From the NCBI GenBank assembly GCA_012934845.2, contig WNNJ02002028.1:1-64000 (forward strand): a stretch of 64,000 bases of DNA, written 5' to 3'. The notes beneath the pieces were generated by a model. That model was not told the DNA's origin. It was given only the letters and a program-made list of their open reading frames with translations, and did no database searches. The DNA comes from Pomphorhynchus laevis (lineage: Eukaryota > Acanthocephala > Palaeacanthocephala > Echinorhynchida > Pomphorhynchidae). This document shows, piece after piece, positions 32,936 to 44,719 of this stretch. The stretch's first letter is position 1, and the number at the start of each line of letters is the position of its first letter. The translations under genes and the position numbers were made by a program.

Positions 32936-33955
32936 ATTAATACGTTGCGATATGTTGAACAATGAAGTTTGGAGAAGTGAATTGAAATATAGTCAAAACG
33001 ACGATAGGAAGAGAATACGAATTGAGATGTTTACTATACGTTGAAGAGGCAATGAATGCATCGAAGGTATCTGAGGATTATGTTGGAAGAGCCAACTTTA
33101 TAACAAACATAAAAAGTAAAAGATGGCTTGTTATCAAAATGAAAACCAAGAAAGTTTATATGATCAACTAAGTGAAAAGCTTTTGAGTATAAAAAATTTA
33201 ATTTCGAGGATAAAGCATTTCTTATTTAATGAAAACATGAATTGACTTGGGTAGATTTGTAAACATGCAATCTAAATTTCGGACTTTACGGTATTTAAAA
33301 ACATAAAAGGAAAATGCTTAAAGATGGAGCAAAGACAATTCGCTGAGACAAAAGATGGGTCAATGACGTTGTCAATGTTCTGATTGGAGTAAAGAAGGAT
33401 ATCGTCAGTATACTGCATTAAGTGAAAATTATGGGAAATAATCCTTAAAAATAATAAACTTTTAATAATAACTTTTATTTATAATATTCAAAAAAATTAT
33501 GGAAACAATATATTTATAAAAATATTCAAAATTGTTGTTGTTGATACCCAAAATCGACACTAGAGGTTTGGTTTGAAACCCAAACCATTAATTTTTGTAC
33601 TGCTGTGTGGCAATATGTACCAGTTCAAAAACAATTATATAATTATTGTATTGTGGCAATTAGATATATTTAATTTGTTTTGATTATTTTACTTAATTAA
33701 TTATTATCTATACCTACTTCAGTGGGTATAGCTACATTTTATTATAGTGTTAATAAACTACTGAATTTTTCTGTAAAATATTATAGGTCAAACTAATCCT
33801 TTAGTCATGCGGTTGCTTACTAAAATCGGCTGAACTTCGAAAATTTGTATATTCAAAAAATAATCGGTACGCCTTCGTCAATTGCAAAAAGTCAATAAAA
33901 TGCTATGTCCTTTAGGACACATAATGGCTTAATGTGGGGAGCGGGACTGACCGTA
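32936..33955. other. Unassigned AT-rich DNA
   Basis: No supported gene, RNA or repeat. Only short open frames. Confidence 0.4.
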
Positions 33956-33968
33956 CCTGTACACTTTT

Positions 33969-33997
33969 TCATCGGAATTCACGTTCGTACCCTGCTG
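33969..33997 (-). CDS. Possible terminal exon (pairs with 34227-34313)
   Basis: After a ttattttccag acceptor, joining in phase 1 to the exon at 34227 gives TAGYEREFR and a stop. The acceptor is a triple CAG, so alternative 3-base splice choices exist. Another frame gives QQGTNVNSDEKVYRYGQSRS and also ends soon. Confidence 0.2.
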
Positions 33998-34226
33998 CTG
34001 GAAAATAAGAGGCATATTTTTAATTAATTGTTATATTATTTTAGCTGCCATATTAGCGCCATCTCTGATATCCCAAAATTTAAATGCTTTTAAACAAAAC
34101 ACAAATTTAAACATAATAGTTCAACTAATCTCAGTAGTATATTTCCTCAACAATTCCAATGTTAAACTTTTACAAATCAGTATTTAATCAGTTTAACAAA
34201 TACGTTCTTCTCACAAAGTTGCTTAC

Positions 34227-34313
34227 TCTTCTTCTCCCAATTCATGAAATACGGAATTCCTGCATGAAAATCATCAGCCGACGCCCAGGTCCCCAACGAA
34301 TTTCGGAGAAGGA
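34227..34313 (-). CDS. Candidate exon of an unrecognised host gene
   Basis: Flanked by an acceptor (acatcag) and a GTAAGC donor, phase 1 at both ends. The peptide is LLRNSLGTWASADDFHAGIP then YFMNWEKK. The amino-acid use looks natural, but no family is recognised. A possible 12-base micro-exon with a GTAAGT donor lies upstream at about 34440-34451. Confidence 0.3.
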
Positions 34314-34582
34314 CTGATGTATGTCTCCTCATTCATTGTAGCCTCGTTCTATTCCTCTAGTCAAATCGTTGCTAAACTTGGGATCTAACAAATACACATC
34401 GATCAGTACAACGTAAACAATTATATCGGCTCTATTACTTACAGGCCGGGGTGCCTAGAGAAAAAGCTTTTCGGCAAGATCAATCATTTATTTAAAATAA
34501 AAAATACGCCATTATTGTTAAATTATAGCTCCAAAGCAGTTAATATGAAGGCTACTAATATAAAAACGATACAAATGCCGAT

Positions 34583-34750
34583 CTACCCGTAGGTATAATG
34601 TTCAAATAGGCAAGAACTTTTGCCGTCGTAATCATCAAACATTCGATAGACAGACGCAAGAATTACCGTGTAAGTCACTATTGTGTACAGCAACGGAAGA
34701 ATTCCGAATAACAATACACGTTGAATAAAAATACACGTTGAATAAAGAAA
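34583..34750 (-). CDS. Candidate terminal exon of a membrane protein
   Basis: After a gctttagcag acceptor, 55 codons run to a TAG: FLYSTCIFIQRVLLFGILPL, LYTIVTYTVILASVYRMF, DDYDGKSSCLFEHYTYG. Residues ~8-35 form a membrane helix. It includes a small tandem repeat (tacacgttgaataaa on the plus strand, 34724-34749). No partner exon was identified, and a competing plus-strand reading begins just to the right. Confidence 0.3.
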   Translation of the reverse strand, partial: FLYSTCIFIQRVLLFGILPLLYTIVTYTVILASVYRMFDDYDGKSSCLFEHYTYG

Positions 34751-34769
34751 CTGCTAAAGCCTTCATAAG

Positions 34770-35000
34770 TCAAATGTCCTAATATCAAAAATAACTCTTT
34801 TCTATACTCAACAATATTGAAAAAATACATACAACATCTAAACTCTTTTCTTGATGCCCATATTTCACCAAATTTATTTTTTCACTTTTTTGAAAATCTG
34901 TTGCAATTTTACTGGCTGTAAGTTAATTCAATCATATTTTTAGGCCATCAGTGCCGCTAGTATGCCAACAAATGTTGGCGCATAAAAATTGGATTGACGA
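34770..35000 (+). other. Competing plus-strand open stretch with a 26-base intron-like gap
   Basis: The plus strand reads YIQHLNSFLDAHISPNLFFH, then FFENLLQFYW. It is interrupted by a 26-base segment with GTAAGT ... TTTTTAG ends and resumes in phase as PSVPLVCQQMLAHKNWIDEK before a TGA. Either a very small intron or coincidence. Confidence 0.2.
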
Positions 35001-35149
35001 AAAGTGCTGAGACATTATAATTTCAATTGTTACAGACTTAACATTTTCTATTAACTTAAATTTTTAAAATTAATTTTTAATGACAATCTAATTGGTGTCG
35101 TCTTAATCCATTTTTCATTAAGGTCATTCTTATCGTTTACAGCAACAGC

Positions 35150-36015
35150 GGAGCATAAGCTCATAATACTGGCACCAATAATAAAAAATAAACACAAAAA
35201 CAAAAATTAGTCAAGAAAAACGAAGATCGTTTAATTCCTTATTGATTTTTGCTTTAAATTGTAGAATATCTCGTATATAGTTATTAAACAGTTGCAGAAC
35301 ATTCCAATTATTTATTGTTCTAGTTGCAGATCGGCAATGCATCGGAATTCTCTGAATTCGTGGTTTGATTAACCTTAAAGAGTGTCCATAATGGGATGGT
35401 TGCATGACAAAAACAGCTTATTAAGTCACTTTGCTCAAAAGGCATCCAACACAATCTAATACACCATCGTAAGATCTATAAATATTCTACGAAATTTTAA
35501 TGACGTCAAATTCAAATATTTCATTCTATCTCCGAAAGTAAAGACAAGAAACCTACTATTTCGTATGATCCCATTCTTAAAACTTTTACTATCTGGTGAG
35601 ATTATGTTAATGTTTATGGAAAGCTAACATGAAGACTTTATTTTCCTAAATGCATCGAGACTAAATGACTGAAATGATCTTTTAATCATTATCACTAATC
35701 CAAATTCTCGCTGACACACTACCCTAGTATTAGTCGCAGAACTAAAATTCGATGAAACGATCACTTAAAGATCCCTGTATTTTGATAACTTTGTTATGTT
35801 TACTGAGTCCAGATCATATGAAGATAAAACATTCGGTCAAATTGTGAAATGTGCACACTTCGCTTAATTAATATAAAGAAAATTTGTCTTGAACCATCTC
35901 GATAAGGTTTTATATCCGACTGCAAAATGCTAACATCATCCGTACTAACAATCTCACTCCTAATCTTTACATCATCCGCAAACATAACAATGTTATATTG
36001 AATAGCTTTAAAAAA
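35150..36015 (-). mobile_element. Family D CR1-like LINE remnant (RT palm to C-terminus)
   Basis: Minus strand: IQYNIVMFADDVKIRSEIVS (motif C, FADD, about 35990) with STDDVSILQSDI downstream, then decayed sequence, then a C-terminal tail SLRLIKPRIQRIPMHCRSAT and INNWNVLQLFNNYI ending at 35211. Compact, with large losses. Confidence 0.7.
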
Positions 36016-36019
36016 GATA

Positions 36020-39000
36020 TATTTTAACGTGGCAAACGCGTGCCAGTGCATGCTTACATGACTACAACAAAACAAAACTGTGAATCAGGTGTCGAGAAGG
36101 TGTGAACGGAGGAGGTGTTTGAATGTGATAAAGGAGGGGGCGCGGCGGACGTCGAGAGGAAGTTGATTCCAGGCGAGTGAGGCGGAGACGAGGAAGGATC
36201 CGAGACCGTAGTTGTTGGAGTAATTGGGAACGTGGAGTAAGAGGGTATGACGGGAACGCAGCGATAGTGAGGTGGGGCGAGTGTCGTCTAAGAAAGGAAT
36301 GTTGATGAACGATGGAAAGCCGACAGCGTTGAGACGAAAAGTTACGATAAGAAGGCGGAGTTTGATGCGGATGTGGATGGTGGGCAAGGAGAGTTGGCAA
36401 GATATGTGGATGTGTGATCGAATCGTCGGAGACGAAAGAGCACTCGAACGGCGGAGTTGATTATTCGTTGTAGGGGTAGGATGGTGGATTTTGGAGAATT
36501 GGCGAAAAGGCTTAGAAAGTAATCGATTTTAGGCAAAAGAAGCGATGAAAGAAGATACATACAAGAACGAAAGTCTATAAGGAGGCGGATACGGCGGATT
36601 TCACGGAGAATTAAGTTAGACAAGCGGATCTTGTTCACGGAGGAAGGGTTTAAGGGAAATGTGATCATCGAAATGGAAGCCTACGAAAGTAAGATTGTGT
36701 ACTATATGGATCATCGATTAGGCAAAATATACAGTGGGAGGAGATATGTTTGGTTTACGGGGGAAGATCCACATTATTTTAGACTTGTCGGGGTTTAGAA
36801 TGAAATAGAGATTAGGGAGACGTTTGTAGATAGAAGAAAGACAGTTGGAGGCAGAAATGCCGATATCATATATGCGATGTGCGGGTGCATGAGCATAGAT
36901 GATGTCATCGGCGAATTGCATGACGTTAAAGTAGAAAGGTTTGATAAACGGAGATCGATCGCCAAGCAGAAGAGAGAAAAGAAGGGGACCTAAAACTGAA
37001 CCTTGTGAGACCCTGCAATAAATAGGGATGGGAGAGGAGGATGATGAATTAGAACAGACGCGAAAGGATCGGTCTGATAGATATGAGGCAAACCATGCTA
37101 CGTAGGAGGAAGAAAAGCCGTAATCATAACGAAGGCGAGAAAGGAGTACGGAGTGGTCGACAATGTCGAAGGCGGAGGAGAGGTCGAGGGAGATGAGAAC
37201 ACTATATAGAGCCTTGTCTTCGAGAAATGAGTAAGTCGTTGTAAACTTTCATGCAGGCGATTTCTGTGGAGTGATTAGAGCGGAAAGCGGATTGGAAAGG
37301 AGGGTACAGATTGGATGAGGAGAGATAAGCGTTGATCTGTATTAAGATGATGCGTTCTAAGAGCTTAGAAAGAGTAGGGAGTAGTGAAATGGGGCGATAG
37401 CTAGAAGGAAGGGAGGGGTCGAGCGATTGTTTCTTAAGGATGGGACGAACGATTGCGGATTTCCAGTGTGAAGGGAAGATACGACTGCGGATGGACGAGT
37501 TTAACAAGGTTGTGAGAAAAGGAGATATCGATGAGCATATGGATTTAAGTATTTGGGTAGGCAGGGGATCTGCAGATAAAGTTTTGTTGGGCAAGGACAT
37601 GAGAACAGATGAGACTTCGGTAGGTGAGACAGGGAGAAGATGAAAGAATTTCGGAAGGACGAGGATAGGCGGGCAGAGTGGGATATTATGAAGATCGGGG
37701 TTTAAGAAAGCAACGTGGACACTTTGGTCTAGAAAAATGACGAATAATCATGGGCATTGATGTTGTACGGCGTAGAGGAACGAGCCAGGATTGAGTTAAA
37801 AGTATGCCAGAGAGTCTTAGAGTTGAATGAAGTGATGATTTTATGCTGCCAGAAGGAGTTGCATTTGGTACGTAGTAGGTTGAGATGAGACTGGCGATGA
37901 GCAAGATAGAAATCACGGAAAGACAGAGTGATCGAGCGGAAATCACGTCTGAGAGAGCGGTGATAGACTCGAAAAGCATGACGGAGTCGACGCTTTGAGT
38001 GTAGACACTGGATGTCAAACCATGGGCACGGTGCAAGCGACGGTGTGGGTGAGGCTTGAAGGGCAAGAGGAGATAGAGAATGGATGTGAGTTCAGAGTCG
38101 AAAACAAAAGCGAGATCGTGAGGAGAGGAATATGTTATTGTTGTATTGGATAGTGACGATTTGAGTAGAGCAGAGCGGAGAAGGGAGAGATCAAGATTTC
38201 TCCAAGAGCGACGTAGGATTGTAGGTGTGTGAGGAGGGGTGTGGTTGTGAGTGAGATCAAGGGTGACGAGAAAGTTATCGGATAGACCAGGATCGAAAAT
38301 GGACAGTGAGATGTAACCAGCAAAATGATCGGGACAGCGATGATGTCGAGTGCCTCACCAAGGATATGTGTGGGGGCAGTGGAGATGGGTTTGTAGTTAT
38401 AGTTGTATAGAATATTCATGAACTGGATTGGCTGAAGGGATTGAGTACAAAGAAAAGTGGGACAGAAGGTAAGGGAGTTCGATAAAAAATAAGGATGTAG
38501 GAGCTGATGAACCAGAACGGTATACAATGGCGAGATCTAGAGTGATCGGGTTAGAAGAACGACAAGTGTGCAGTTCAAAAGAGCAAGTATTGAAAGGAGA
38601 AATGTTTTGCGAATAGACGCGGGGTGACGGGCGAATACGACAATGCCGCTGAGATTAGAGAATTTAGAAAGAGATTTGCTGAGGGGGCGAGCGGATTCGA
38701 CTAGTGAGCAACCGGCACAGAGCAAATGGCGCGTGGAGTGGTCGTCATAATCGGAGTGCCAGGATTCGTTGAGGCAGAAAAGATCGATGGATTGATTAGT
38801 GAATAAGTTGAGGATGAGATCGGATTTATTGAGAATAGTTCTAGTGTTGCGGAGGCCGAGGCGGAAACTGTGTATTGTGGTGGTAGTGGCTCGTGGAGAA
38901 GACACATAGGGGAGATGGAGCGCCTCGAATTTTTGGGTGTATGCGGACAACTTGAAAATTTCCGTCGATGTTTCGGATCGAGTGAGATGTTTCGCCATTT

Positions 39001-39950
39001 TCCTCGCGATTGCATTTTTTGATGCGGCCAGATGTGAGTTGAGCGATTTCGGAGGGGGTGCGATCGGGGAAAATGCGAGTGGCTGAAGAGGACATGAGTT
39101 TGACTCGTTGGGAGAGGACATATGACGCATGAGAGCAATGTTTGAAAAAATTTTAGGAGAGGGGGCTGGGAAGGATTATATTGAGAAGATTTATTTAAGC
39201 GGATGAATGCGATAGGAGAGATGTTGTTGAAAAAGGATGGTTTATCTGCAGGAACAAGAGACGAGAGGATGGATTTGAATGCGGAAACATCGTTGTCAAG
39301 ACGTGCTTGTGGAGATAAAGAGGTGGAAGAAGTTATATTAGTGATAATGACGCAACGATCGCGAGATGGAAAGCGTTTTCGTAAAGGAAGACGAGTAACG
39401 TGAGTTGGAGAGATCGCGATAGGAGAGCTGGGAGTTGAGGATATAAAGGGAGTAGGTTTAACAGCGGACTACAAAGAAGATTTGGATAATATAGAGGGTG
39501 GTGAGCGATGTGAGGAAAGGTTATGAGTTGAAGGATTGTGGAGGTTGGTGGAGGTGATTTTGATTGTGGGATGTAGTTTATTGAGAAACGAGATAGAAGG
39601 GAAGATACGGGAGGGGTGTGGGGAAGTTAAGACCTGGGATTAGAAGTGCATGTGATGACAGGATCAGTGGGTTGACAAAGGATATCAGAAACGACTGGAG
39701 TGGTTTGAGTGGACACGTTGGAGGTTGATATGTTATTATGGGAGAGGTCGCGTATGAGTTTGTTGGCACAAAAGCCGCATATGAAGTCTTCTTTAGAATT
39801 ACTGATGTCGCATACGATTGTAGTCCACACGCTGCAGTCGTGTGCCGAACACTGTACTTGTAGTTGAGCACATTTTGTGTCGCTCCTAGTTATTATTGGC
39901 ACTTCACCGCACAAACAACGTGATATTCCTAGAATGAACAGCTTCAGAGA
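36020..39950 (-). mobile_element. Family A LINE, full-length but degraded copy (subfamily A1)
   Basis: Reading leftward: ORF1 with the Cys cluster (CSAHDCSVWTTIVCDI, DFICGFCANKLI; 39914-39627), ORF1 tail, endonuclease (LGLRNTRTILNKSDLILNLF about 38870; decayed GDFN region about 38390), linker, RT (NKTLSADPLPTQILKSICSS at 37600; motif B about 37020; motif C damaged near 36890) and C-terminal domain (VPNYSNNYGLGSFLVSASLA). It ends in the 3' hairpin tail at 36025-36060. The sequence is G/A-rich on the plus strand. It has many stops and small indels, so it is older than the copy at 56.5 kb. Confidence 0.85.
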
Positions 39951-40092
39951 TCACCTTCGTACAACGGAACTGTTCTTGCTATTAATTTAATCGTAAAATT
40001 CGATGAATCCTAGCATTGTATTTAAATACTAATTTTGATCCGATGAAATAATGTCAGTTTTATATTACTTAATTACCTATAAGTTTAATTTA

Positions 40093-40302
40093 TTTTTATA
40101 ACAAACAGAAGCAAATGATCTACAAGCTCGTGTCGCTTACAAAACACGATAAAATAAATATCATCAACAAAAAATTCAATCAAATAATAGTCGCAAATTC
40201 CTTCTCTCGGCTTCGATGGCTTTCTTATATACTACTAGAGATATCAAGGCACTTTAGTGCATTCCACCCGTTAATTACCCTGATTGCAAATCGATGGTGA
40301 AC
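40093..40302 (-). repeat. Family F LINE 3' end, detached duplicate
   Basis: 210 bases nearly identical to 40436-40645 (one or two differences), carrying the end of the RT C-terminus and the 3' UTR. Confidence 0.8.
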
Positions 40303-40435
40303 AGTAATTCTTGTAGTAGGCTTTATTAATAAGTAGTAGGCTTTATTAATAAGTAGTAGGCTTTATAAGTAGTAGGCTCAATAAGTAGTAGGCTTTAGTA
40401 ATTCTTGTAGTAGGCTTATTCTTATAGTAGGCTTT
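40303..40435. repeat. Tandem repeat aagtagtaggcttta
   Basis: Five to six imperfect copies of a 12-19-base unit separate the two family F 3' ends; the unit (agtaggcttta) also occurs inside each copy. Confidence 0.85.
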
Positions 40436-41132
40436 ATAACAAACAGAAGCAAATGATCTACAAGCTCGTGTCGCTTACAAAACACGATAAAATAAAAATC
40501 ATCAACAAAAAATTCAATCAAATAATAGTCGAAAATTCCTTCTCTCGGCTTCGATGGCTTTCTTATATACTACTAGAGATATCAAGGCACTTTAGTGCAT
40601 TCCACCCGTTAATTACCCTGATTGCAAATCGATGGTGAACAGTAATTCTTGTAGTAGGCTTTATTAATTTCCACACATGCCCACGGGTTTCTCGTCTTTC
40701 ATTCACGGATAATAAGCTAGAGAGACCACCAAATCCATCAAAAACAATTTTGACTGCAGTTGATAAATCAATGGCCGATCTGCGATATTTTAATGTGCTG
40801 ACACGGAGAGATTTCAAACGTTTAGCATATCTCAAATTAGAGAAATTCGGAATCATTCGTGACCCTTTACGTAACAAGTTCTCAATGTCACGGGATTCCC
40901 TTAAAGTCTGTGGATAAGTTACAGGTAAACCGTATTCAAGGATGGGTAGAATATAAGAGCAAAATAGTCGCTTGAACATTGATGGACTTATCCGATCAAA
41001 AGACTTGAAAAACATCCATAAAATACGATAGCCTCGATTACAAATATATCTAGTGTTGACATCAGTTTTTAAGCTACTGGTCATCATCACACCAAGATCC
41101 TTGAATTCACCCACTCGGCCTATCTGAATCAA
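40436..41132 (-). mobile_element. Family F LINE, RT C-terminal fragment
   Basis: A clean 189-codon minus-strand frame: RVGEFKDLGVMMTSSLKTDV, SYILPILEYGLPVTYPQTLR, DIENLLRKGSRMIP, then RGHVWKLIKPTTRITVHHRF and AIRVINGWNALKC. This is the thumb and post-RT region of CR1-group elements (YGLPV for the usual YG-x-xVW; RxF-x-xRVI-x-WN). 5' truncated before the palm. Confidence 0.8.
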
Positions 41133-41321
41133 ACCTATCTGATACGATGAGTTTAGTGAAGAACCAAACGTTCAGCATATCTCACAGTTTTCCACATGTT
41201 TAATTTCTTTGTGTTGATGTTTAATTTTAATATTTCAAAAAATATTTTTTTTGTAAAATTATAATATGTGTAAATATGTATAATATAATTAATATAATTA
41301 ACTAATCTTCTTTCCTTTTTA

Positions 41322-41850
41322 GACTCGATTATTTTTTAGTCTATTTTCCAACTCATCTAAATCCACTCTTTCCCCCTTACAACGCATCGTCAACGCAGCC
41401 GTAAAAATTCTCCTCCGTCTTCGTCATTTTGACCATACATCCTACCATCTTGCTTCTCTCTATTTGCCTAAAATTTATTGTCGTGTTCATATACGTCTTC
41501 TTCTGGTTGCTTTCCGCCTTGTAACTTTTCATACCCCTTCATTTCTCAACCTTCCTTTTCTTAATAATTCTCGTCCTGATTACTGTTCTTTGCATTCCCG
41601 TAATTCCCTTCTTTTACATGCCCCAAACTACTCTACCTCTTTTGGATTCCGCTCCTTCCTGGTGGCTGCTCCTCTATCGTGGAATCATCTGCCCATTCAT
41701 ATACGCCAATCAACTTCCCTGCAGTGCTTCAAACGACAAATCCGATCCCATTTTAACAATTTATCCGCTTGACTTTTTCATTTTTGTTTGTGGACTTGTA
41801 AGCGTGCAGCTTGTACGCATTTGCCACATTAAATAAAGTATTATTCAAAA
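41322..41850 (+). mobile_element. Family A2 LINE, 3' fragment
   Basis: Near copy of 31645-32170: YCRVHIRLLLVAFRLVTFHT, VAAPLSWNHLPIHIRQSTSL, and the tail hairpin GCGTGCA/TGTACGC at 41802-41818 (one G.U pair). 5' truncated. Confidence 0.85.
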
Positions 41851-42099
41851 AAATATAATTGAAATTGTAATATGTGCAACTTTAATTTTATGTGAAAACT
41901 TTATCCTTGGAATGCTCGTTACTGATATTTTGTTTTCAATGTGTTGTGTTGTACAATGAGCAAGCAGAACGGCCTTTTTCGGTCAAAATAATTTTGGTAT
42001 ATATTTTGCAGGTAGAAAATATATGAATTCTTTTATAAAGTAGAAATATATCTTTTGCAATTGTAGTACTTTTCAAAGATTCTTAAAAAATCATTTCAT

Positions 42100-42312
42100 A
42101 CAACTCTCCTTTATCAAATATGTTCATGCCGCTGCCATCACCAATTTCCTCGCTTTCAAAAACAGGGTTCGACGTTGGATATACGTCCAGGCTGATTTGT
42201 CACCTTTTCTAACCTACCCATTTGGTTGATCTTTTTTTCTGTATTGTGTGATCGGCTTAAAGCCTTATGGCTAAGTCTGAACTTGATAATAATAATAATA
42301 ATAATAATACTG
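42100..42312 (+). mobile_element. LINE 3' end with (AAT)n tail
   Basis: Encodes HAAAITNFLAFKNRVRRWIY then a short tail and stop, followed by cggcttaaagccttatggct and an (ATA)n run of about seven units. The inverted ggcttaaagcc motif and the microsatellite tail are typical of RTE- or CR1-group 3' ends. Only the last ~40 codons remain. Confidence 0.55.
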
Positions 42313-43055
42313 ACTCACTATTCCGCAATGTAGTTTTATCCATTTGAAGTAAAAATTTCGTCTCTTAATTTTTGGATTAATTGTTCTTCAACATTCTCAC
42401 TCGTTTCATTTATTCTCCTACTAACAGCATTGTTAGCAGGAGGATTGATTTAGCAATGCTATCTTCGTTCGGTTTTTTTTTCAGAAATGCCAAAAAGCAT
42501 GGTTTAATTAAATTTTCTCCTATAGTATGATCCTTACCAGTTTTGCAACTAGTTTTGAAATCTCAGAATAGCATCAAATTAGTGAATGTAGATTGTACAG
42601 CAAACAACGACTTAACTTCTTTCGAATTTATTTTTAAACGTCTGGAAGTAGTTTAATTCTGAGTTAATGTATTAAGCATGTTTCGACATTGACATCTAAG
42701 ACAAAAAAATCATCTTCGTTGTTAATAGCAGGTATAAAGACAATTTGGAAGACTTACGAATTTGAATGTTTTAAATATTCAAATATTAATAATTTTATTT
42801 AATAAAATATTAAAATAAAATTTTATTTTAATAATTTTAAACATTTAAAAATATTTAAAAAATGAATAAAGTTAAAATATACTACAATAAAACTAAAAAT
42901 TATGAGATATATATTCTTTTTACTAAAAATGCATTCTTTATATGTAAGACTAATAAACAGGTATAACTAAACATGTATACATGCATTCATTCTTGGTATA
43001 TTGTTTGTCTAAACTTTTATTTTCCTGTATCTGTCGACTAGTTTTCTTGTACTTT
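42313..43055. other. Unassigned AT-rich DNA
   Basis: No gene or repeat recognised. Confidence 0.4.
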
Positions 43056-44220
43056 TATCTTTACCTAGCAAAGCATCTTCTGTTTATCATCTTCCTACTT
43101 ATATAATAAAATTTTCGGTCCTTCATATTGTTCATTTCCTTACCTCAATGTTTAAATATTCTATTCGTATTGACTTTTATCCTCATGGTTGGAAATCCGC
43201 AATAGTTCGACCACTACTCAAGAAGCAATTCTTAATCGCTTTCTACCTTCATCATATTGCTCTGTTTCTAACCTCTCAACAGTCTCTTAACTTTTTTAAC
43301 GTCTTGAGTTGAACCAGGTTAACATATCTCTCTCTTCGTTCAAACTCTATCCCTCTTTTCAATTAATCTGCTTTCCAATCTTAAAATTATACTGAGTTGA
43401 CCTGCAATAAAGTGTTCTCTGATTTACTTCTTGATCACGATAAAAAACTCTGCAGTGTCGTAATTTCCCTGAACCTTACTGCTGCGTTGACCATTTAATC
43501 TTCTTTCATCGCCTTTGACATAAATATGGCTTTTTTAATTCTTGCCACTCTATTCTATGCAGACTATTATTTCCTAAGAATCACTACCTCAGTACTTTTA
43601 CTTTCTCCTCTAAATCCTATCTTCTTCCTCTCTAGAGCATTGTGAATTTTTGCCGTGATAATCCTTTTTCGAATCCGCCGTTTCGATCACATTTCCTCTT
43701 GCCTATCTAAACTCAAATGGTTAACTATGGGAAACGCATTCTATTCAGGATCCGCTGTAACAATTTACAACTCTTCCTTCACTTTAAATATTTCTTCACT
43801 TACTGAATCCCGCATCACATTCATAAATCTTCGTTCACACGAATATCTTCTCCTCCGTGTCCCTTCATTTTCCTCAAAACTGCAGCCGCCGTTTCATTTT
43901 TATTACCGCTCTTCTTTGGAATAAACTGTTTTCCGCCATCCGCTCAATTGGCTCCTCTCTTAGATAAACTGTTTTCCGTTCACCCGCCTCCTTTCTATCC
44001 TTCAAACAAAGTATCCGCTATTTTTTGTCCCTTAATAATTGATTTAAATTATTCACACTTTTAAACTGTCCAACACCCTCACTCATCAACATCAACCTAT
44101 TGATATTGGTCATACTTTCTCTGTTTGCTTCATTTTGTTGTGTAAATTTGCAATTTAGTGGACTTGTAAATGGATGTATATCAACAATAGCCACTTTTGT
44201 ATACCTGTATTCTTAAAATG
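43056..44220 (+). mobile_element. Family A LINE, very degenerate RT to 3' end
   Basis: Faint RT blocks: HGWKSAIVRPLLKKQFLIAF near 43190, a decayed motif A near 43450 and a C-terminal region (RRFDHISSCLSKL at 43672). It ends near gtggacttgtaaatgg at 44160. The oldest family A copy in the window. Confidence 0.55.
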
Positions 44221-44719
44221 TTTAGTTTTCTAAATTACATATAATGTCCAATGCAAATTGGTCTGGTGTAAATCGCTCAAAATTATTCATGCTAATCGTT
44301 TTTCAATTATTTAAGATATTTCTGTAACTATATTTTCAAATTCATTGTGTCGATTTTTACTGTTATCGCGTCATCTGGAATACCGGTTATCATTTACAAC
44401 AATACATGAAACTGTTCAACATTATTTTTTTGACTTTGTGATTTACCCTAAAACAAGATTTAAATAATACTTATCATGCACCCACTTGTGAAAGAATGAT
44501 CGTCACAGTTGTTCCAAAAAATAAGTTCAAATAATTGCTGAGTGATAAGCAATAAATTTAAATAATTGCTTGATGTGATAAAAAAATTCCTAAATAAATA
44601 AAGATTTTGATAAATAATACAAAAACCGTCAGAACACATCACAATAAATAATTTGCATAATAATTTTTTATCTTTATATTTTAAACAGAATACTTTTGTC
44701 TTCTTATACACCTTCACGG

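Noticed and set aside
42280-42312. (AAT)n run as an independent microsatellite
   Set aside because: It directly follows a LINE C-terminus and 3' UTR and is best read as that element's tail.
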